Below, piece after piece: positions 58,001-64,000 of a stretch of 64,000 bases of DNA. The DNA comes from Corticium candelabrum. Lineage: Eukaryota > Porifera > Homoscleromorpha > Homosclerophorida > Plakinidae. The stretch spans positions 3,529,876 through 3,593,875 of the forward strand of contig NC_085102.1 in assembly GCF_963422355.1 (NCBI RefSeq), in the 5' to 3' direction. Each line of letters opens with the position of its first letter. Within the stretch, counting starts at the first letter, position 1. A model generated the notes under the pieces. The model made no database searches. It was not told the origin of the DNA and saw nothing but the letters and a program-made list of their open reading frames with translations. Both the position numbers and the translations under genes were made by a program.

Positions 58001-58810
58001 ACTATTGCCATATACAAGTTATTAATGAATTTTAACTATAAATAAGTGTAAGTGCCAAACAATAGATAACAATAATGATATAATAATACAATCTGTATTA
58101 GTTATTACATCGGTAGCTGGTGTTTATAGCATTTATTGACCTGAGGCCTCACGGGATTATCAACAAGATAATTGACCAAGTCAGAGGTGAGGTTCAATTA
58201 TCGAGGTGATAAGCCCTGAGGCCGAAGTGTCGATAATGCCATAAACAACACATACCCATGTAATATGTAATCTATTGTGTGGCGTGGATTGCATGAAGCA
58301 AACACCCACTAGTGACGACAAGGAGAACAACCCCAGCAATGCTTTGAACCCCGCCTTCGGCTCGGTCAATTATCTCGTTGATAATCCCGTGAGACATCGG
58401 GTCAATAAATGACATAAACACCAGCTACCCATGTAATAACTAATACTAATTAATAATTGAATCTACTTGGATTCTGTAAATTCATGTTTCTGTCTACATC
58501 CCTATGCAGCTCTGTCTGCATGCAAGGTTTGCTACTAGTTCTTGCAGTAGGCCTTACTAACTAAACTGGTCTGGTAGACTGCAGCATAGTGACAATATCA
58601 ATGTCAATACTACCATTGTACCTTCATAAACAAGTAATCAATTTTAATTGTTCTGTAATTGTTGTAATAAGTGAGACCAACCATGTAACAACTCGAGCAT
58701 TGAACCGCACTCTGTCTGACATTGCCAGCTCAGGAACCGAGACAACAGTAGATGAATGCCGTGTACGAGGAAATCTAAAAGTACTCGTTTAATCAAGCAG
58801 TTTGATAAGT

Positions 58811-58897
<87 letters not shown>

Positions 58898-59271
58898 CCA
58901 TGAATAAGTTGACTCTGCATCTGTTTGCACCTTGACACTTGTCGGCCTCCAGTATAACGAGAAAATGTGTGTCTCACATCTTGAACATATGGTTCCAGTC
59001 CTACAGTACTGAAACAAAGAAACAGTCAATGATCAACAAAATGTTCCATCAGTTGTCACTGAGAAAGAGTCTAGTAAATCATAAAAATTGGTGTCTATAC
59101 CCAGTAGTGTCTTTATCTAGAGTGTCGTCAACAACATGTTGCTTCTTCACTTCTTGGTTAGCAACAGGAGGCTCTTCACCCCAAGCCCTTCGCACTCTAG
59201 AGAGAAGCAGCAAATTATGACTTATAACTTGCACTTAGATATATGTCATTGTTGTTGTTGTTGTTGTTGTT

Positions 59272-59310
<39 letters not shown>

Positions 59311-59419
59311 GTGTCTACGTGCAGGTGTCTACATGTGCGTGTGTGTGTGTGTGTGTGTGCGTGTGTGTCTACGTGCATGTGTCTACATGTGCATGTGTGT
59401 ACATGTGTGTGTGTGCATG

Positions 59420-59511
<92 letters not shown>

Positions 59512-59924
59512 TGCGATAGCTCAGTTGGTTAGAGTCATCTTATGAAGTGCATAAATCCGGGACCTTGAAGGGTCGCAGGTTCAAGTCACAGTGATGGCAA
59601 GCTAGGCATAATTTCCTTAATTAAGCAAGAAACTAACACACATTTGCTTCTCTCAACTCAAGAGTATAAATGAGTACCTGGTCATTGACTGGGGTCCTAA
59701 GTGGCCATCGGCTATGATGTGACATCAGCCACTGGGGTCCTGGTGAGACTTCGGGTGCTCACAAGTTATAAGTCATTGGCTTCACAAGTCGGTGCTCCTA
59801 GGAGAGCCTGGCCCGGCTCCAGGAGTTTGCTAGCGCAGGCCCAGAGTTCCTTGAGTAGCGCACAGGGCTCAGCTTAATAGCTGGGGGTGTGACCTCTGAG
59901 AGGCAGCTCATGACATTTAGGATT

Positions 59925-60023
<99 letters not shown>

Positions 60024-62450
60024 CAGATGTAAGTGCACACATCCACACACACAATATAAATGTCACTATCACAGTGTCCATCAACCAAACTATTAAATTG
60101 CAAAACTTACTGTGGCTTAGTTGATGGTATTGCAGCTCTTTGTTCATCATCACCACTTCTTCCCAATGAGCTCATATTAAGCTGAGGAACATCAGCCGGA
60201 GGTCGATGAGAAGGCAAAGCTCTCCACTCCTCCCGATCATGAACACCCCAACTAAACAGTACAAGATGGAACCAGTAGCAGATAACAAAATCAATAGCAC
60301 ACAACCAGAAAAATAAATAAACACAATATAAATGGAACAAACAAAGAAATAGACAAACAAACAAACACACAGACAAACAAACATAGAAACAATCAAATAC
60401 TATGACAGACATGCAAACAACCTGTAAATAGATAATTGTACAAACAAACAAACAAACACACCGACAGACAGACAATTAAAACAGACATTTATAAGAAAAC
60501 AGGTCAGGCAAATTCATGTATTAATTAATTAGTCAATGACAAACATCAAAACTTGATTAACAGATATATAAATGAAAAGAAAAGACATAAAAATGCACAA
60601 ACACAACCAAAATACCTCAAATGTGATGAACGATTCGATTCAAAGTCCGTAATAGCCTTACAACACGTACAACAATCAGATACAAACAGATGTTGCCTTT
60701 GATCGTCCCTCCACTTACAATTGGTTCCATGTCGTCGCTTCGTTTCAACTTTCCCAGCTGCAACGGCGGCACTCTGATTCAAAAGTAACCCTTTAACTAA
60801 AATCATGACATATGCAACTTTCGATGATCATTCTACCAACCCCTCGGGTACGACATGATGCTGTGGCTTTCTAAACGGACGAATAAATACAATGTTTTCC
60901 TTATGGTCCTGACTCAATACATTCTTGGAGGTCTAAAAAATTCAAACAAAAAGAGTTATATATACAGCAATACCGTATAAGATGAAATAATGGTGGGAAA
61001 TTTATTTTGGCGAACTGGCGGATTTTTCCATGACTGACAATATAAAATCTGCAATTAATTTGGCCTCCGAGATATGTTGACATCATCAGGCACGTGGATC
61101 AGCGAGACGGTAGGTAATCCTTGCTTGCCATCTGTTGAGCCTATCTATGCAGTAGTTGAAGACCATGCGTAAGTTAGGGAAATGTGAGCCATAAACACAG
61201 CTGTCAATCACAAACACATCAAGACCATGGTAAGACATACATCAGTTATCAAACAACAATGACCAACTGCCAATATGCTTTGTCTGCCAATTTCTTAGCA
61301 AATCGCCAAAATAAATTCCCGCCAATGTTTCATATCTTATAAGGTAATTCATAATTATAATTTTACCCACTTTATTTTCTATTACGCATGTACCTACATT
61401 CTTCTGTTTTTGATTTAAGCTAATTAAACTTTTTCAATAGAATTTTGTAGTAAAATAATATTTACATTTATACAGAAACTTCTCACTAAGTGCATAGGTC
61501 CAACCCTATACGTAACATCACTTTCATGTACACACTGCATAACAATTCGAGTTGACAATACCTTCAACTGAGCACAAAAGCTGCAGCCCCACAGCCCCAC
61601 AGCCCCTTTCCTACACCAGCGAATTGCATGTTCACAGTCAAATAAGAGCTGCTTATGTAAATTATATATGATAAATTGGATCGACTCAACCCAGTCTTGC
61701 TCCACCTTCATTGTTCCCATATCTTTCTCCTCAGTGGAGTGAGAATGGGTCAAGTCTATTATGATATGTCTGTAACAGAGGTGTCTAACTTACTAAAATC
61801 AACACGTATTGCAAATTAATATACATGAAAATATTTAATTGTCTAGTTTTTTATTCTAAATTCATTCAGTGCTTATATGTGTCTGTCTGCTCACCTCCCT
61901 GTGAACTACCTACCAACTCTACCTACCTACAGATCGTCGACCTACCAGTACAAATACATTTATAATTAACTTATATGTAACTATAATAAAATCATCAGTA
62001 TAAAATGTATTGAAATATAATTTATAATAAATTTATGTTCAATAATCAATAATCAATATAACTGAAATATATAACACAATACAAATATAATTAATTAAAA
62101 TAAATTAATTAAAGTAAATTAATTAAATGTAACAAATATTTTCATATTTCACAAACTACGTTATCTCGATTTCTTTTCGTATTTCTAAGTCTCTCAAGTA
62201 GGTAAACACAAAATCTCTACTAAAGACCACGCCCACGCACCATATAGCCTCTGTCTGCTGGTTTACCGGGCACTGGCATCCACGGACGCTCATCTCGCTG
62301 GCCTGCCCGTATCCTTGGTGCATGTGGCGTACTGCTTGAGCTTGGAGTAGTTGATCTAACGCGCGCGGCATTCGCAGAAGCTGGTCGAACACCTTCCTTC
62401 ACTCTACGGGAAGCAGGAGTGCCGTAGATGGCAAATTCGGATGAAGACAT
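54872..62450 (-). CDS. CAPS2: Calcyphosin-2-like EF-hand protein, intact
   Basis: Sixteen minus-strand exons join in phase to 611 codons: 62450-62267, 61131-61094, 60932-60837, 60773-60616, 60251-60111, 59196-59101, 59008-58931, 58774-58682, 57976-57790, 57721-57603, 57507-57410, 56795-56641, 56308-56189, 55609-55513, 55448-55363, 54961-54872. The two most 5' exons are the least certain; an alternative ATG is at 62498. The N-terminus is Ser/Pro/Arg-rich with a CCTCCK cysteine cluster. The middle has VHRELCGFFFAQDNSLTLYE, and the C-terminal third holds EF-hand-like segments (MNERRLQLVRKAFIKMDAHK, GHPDVFNG, EFEAFYEGISMNIDDDDTF) ending CWNV, matching calcyphosin-2. Several Ca-binding loops look degenerate. 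Calcyphosins are cytosolic Ca sensors; this one is often linked with ciliated cells (family knowledge). Duplication unit B ends in the 57977-58681 intron. Confidence 0.8.
58101..58440. mobile_element. MITE with about 77-bp inverted repeats, in an intron
   Basis: A 340-bp element starting GTTATTACATCGGTAGCTGG and ending with the near-complement ..CCAGCTACCCATGTAATAAC. Arms match over about 77 bp with roughly nine differences and share CACGGGATTATCAAC. It lies in a calcyphosin-2 intron just beyond the end of A/B homology. Superfamily is not clear. Confidence 0.8.
58813..58894. repeat. (GT)n microsatellite
   Basis: GT array in the calcyphosin-2 intron between exons 58931-59008 and 58682-58774. 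Confidence 0.97.
59253..59510. repeat. (TTG)n and (GT)n compound array
   Basis: TTG run followed by GT blocks with GTCTACGTGCA interruptions repeated twice. It lies directly against the tRNA-like head of the SINE at 59511. Confidence 0.95.
59511..59928 (+). mobile_element. tRNA-derived SINE
   Basis: The head carries a Pol III A box (TAGCTCAGTTGGTTAGAG) and, 50 nt later, a B box (CAGGTTCAAGTCA), followed by a body of about 330 bp and a 3' end that runs into (GT)n. It lacks a proper acceptor stem and anticodon arm, so it is not a tRNA gene. It sits in an intron of calcyphosin-2, opposite strand. Confidence 0.75.
59928..60020. repeat. (GT)n microsatellite at the SINE 3' end
   Basis: GT array starting exactly at the end of the SINE body, as if grown from its simple-repeat tail. 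Confidence 0.96.
61140..62260. other. Long first intron of calcyphosin-2
   Basis: AT-rich. A 109-codon minus-strand open frame (61753-61424) is present but has no recognised domain and no splice fit with the exons around it. Confidence 0.4.
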
Positions 62451-62499
62451 ATCGTACGAAATAGTACATGCAAAGATTCCAATCGACAAAATGCTCAAA

Positions 62500-63120
62500 T
62501 GACAATACGACAGTCACGTCTGTTGCTAATAGCAGATATCAATGAATCACCATGGTGACCAGTACACACAACATGGAACAGAGTTGAGGAAACGAAAAGT
62601 GCACTAAACGAATTAGACGAAAGCTGACCGGAAGCAGTAAGTTTCAAACACAAGTTGAGTTTTACGCGATTGATCAGTGCTGCAATGATATACTCGATCA
62701 GAGCCGTCTCTAGATACGGCTCTGATAGCCAGACCAGAGAACGCGCGACTCTAGATTATAGTATTGTTCAGCAAGAAACAAAACAGATAACTATAAATCC
62801 TTTATTCTTGATTTTCCTGTATTTAACAAGCTCAAAAACCTATTTCTATTAGTCACAGCACCAAGCTTGTACAACACAGTAAGACTTTGCCATGGACATT
62901 ACACCTGTAATGACTTTGAATGACACTTTCAGACAAATAACTTCATACTGTCTACAAGGAGACTGTATAATACATGTACATTATGTATAGTATCAAGTTT
63001 GTCACTACAGTTTTTAGCTATACAGTCTGTGGCCTGACATCGCTGCTGTGCCGCCCTACTCCCACAAAAATAAAATATCTATTGTCGATGGTTATAATCT
63101 AATAGCAAAACACACGCCAG
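62500..63120. other. Intergenic between calcyphosin-2 and the next minus-strand gene
   Basis: Presumed calcyphosin-2 promoter on the left. No other gene is seen. An inverted pair GAGCCGTCTCTAGATACGGCTC lies near 62700. Confidence 0.4.
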
Positions 63121-63123
63121 TCC

Positions 63124-63485
63124 CTACACTGTCTGCCCTGTTGTGACTTCAGGAAGTGGACTGAGACGACTCTTTCCTTTGAAAGCTGCCGACATGACGG
63201 CCGATACAGCAAAAGCGGCTGATTCAGCGGATGGTGGAGGAGGAGATATGGGATTGGGTTGATTATGTTTTGGTAATAAGATGTCCTTTGTATCACCATT
63301 TATTGCCAATCCTGAGTCATTTTCATCACCTGCAGAAGCTTTGAGAGCTTCTGATTTAGGAATTGGTCGGATGGCTTGTGGAATGAGAGACAATTTCCCA
63401 CCCTTTAGTAACCGATCAAAGAATAGAGCGATATGCTTCTCCAACCGTGTAGCGTCTCGGGGCATCTTTAGAGCTGCCGATGTAG
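63124..63485 (-). CDS. Unrecognised gene, last exon
   Basis: A minus-strand exon opening after CTGTGTAG and ending at a TAG (63124-63126) encodes a 119-residue C-terminus: a helical MPRDATRLEKHIALFFDRLL part, then a linker rich in Pro, Ser and Ala. The start phase needs one base from the preceding exon. I do not recognise the family. Confidence 0.55.
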
Positions 63486-63874
63486 CTACACAGAGACAAT
63501 ACAAAGAATAAAACAAAACACATACACAGACACAGAGAAAGTGACAAACAAACCAACAAACTAACAAGCACGCATACAAACACTTACAGAATGTAGGTAA
63601 AAGGCGAATAGATAATGACGACTAGATGGACACAAGCATAAAGAACGAAATGCCATAAAAATGTCCACAGACACATTATTGAACAAGTGCAGCATCATGC
63701 TCAATTAAACTGTGAGTTCCTTCAAAAATTCAAAAATGCAAACAAAGTAGCCTGACCATGTGGCATAACACAGCAGCTACAGTGGCAATCCTAATAAACT
63801 ATAAACACATGTCCCGCTGTACTGCAATAAAAATAAATATGATATAAAAATATTGATCACCTCCACTGACATCA

Positions 63875-64000
63875 ACTTAAACTTTAAGAAATACGGCTAC
63901 TTTTGTTTGCCCATGTACGCACATCGAATAGCTGCCAACTTCGACACACCAGGAGTCTGTATTGTATCCGTCAAATAAACGAATCGAATAATGCCTGAAG
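63875..64000 (-). CDS. Probable upstream coding exon, partial
   Basis: Minus-strand frame IRFVYLTDTIQTPGVSKLAA is protein-like and open to the window edge, with a possible donor (AA then GTAGCC) near 63897. Its phase does not match the exon at 63485, so an exon between them or a different donor is needed. Confidence 0.35.

Larger units (their letters stand above)
48741..58095. repeat. Segmental duplication unit B
   Basis: Direct-orientation counterpart of 31668-43250, starting 17.07 kb further on. It carries the intact versions of both genes. It lacks the CTAG-flanked segment and the exon MITE of unit A and has its own 54050-54575 segment. Confidence 0.93.

Noticed and set aside
59511-59600. 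tRNA gene
   Set aside because: A and B boxes are present, but the acceptor stem and anticodon arm do not fold, and a SINE body follows.

Overview
The window is eukaryotic and almost certainly from an animal. Genes carry many short introns (about 55-75 nt, GT..AG), intergenic DNA is AT-rich and full of CA/GT microsatellites, and the recognisable families are metazoan: a cholesterol 24-hydroxylase-like P450, a prostaglandin G/H synthase, a USP37-type deubiquitinase, a Kelch-EGF-transmembrane TKL kinase and calcyphosin-2. Compact introns together with a single-pass Kelch/EGF/TKL receptor suggest a marine invertebrate, possibly a sponge. That placement is inference. A 200-N gap (2001-2200) marks a scaffold join.

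Layout. 1-1900: CYP46A1-like P450 pseudogene, minus strand. 2500-4314: uninterrupted (CA)907. 5140-7813: intact 8-exon gene for a P-loop GTPase with a C-terminal HSP20-like domain (copy 1). 8000-13750: mobile-element remains, including a Ulp1-like protease ORF, a Tc1/mariner-type MITE and a pogo-type terminus. 14052-15773: 3' part of a USP37-like pseudogene. 17400-19196: cyclooxygenase pseudogene. 20335-20990: pogo-like deletion derivative. 23042-26528: Kelch/EGF/TKL receptor kinase with one homopolymer frameshift. 28285-30145: second P450 pseudogene.

The right half is dominated by a direct segmental duplication. Unit A (about 31668-43250) and unit B (about 48741-58095) both carry a GTPase/HSP20 gene followed by calcyphosin-2 exons. 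In B both genes read intact; calcyphosin-2 runs on to about 62450 and its 16 exons join in phase to 611 codons. In A both are decayed: the GTPase has a nonsense codon, a lost splice acceptor and a MITE inserted in an exon, and calcyphosin-2 is 5'-truncated with a frameshift. The 5.5 kb between the units holds two tandem SINE-like units, a near-palindromic array of a 12-bp TATACTGTATAA-type satellite, a complete non-autonomous Helitron inserted in that array, and the C-terminal part of a retroelement ORF. 63124-64000 holds the 3' end of an unrecognised minus-strand gene.

The strongest candidate for something poorly described is the GTPase-HSP20 family: three copies, about 665 aa, a conserved N-terminal motif, a GTPase core ending in an atypical G4, and an alpha-crystallin-like C-terminus. 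The number of pseudogenes beside fully intact multi-exon genes suggests true gene decay rather than generally poor sequence, although several single lesions fall in homopolymers and deserve a read-level check.
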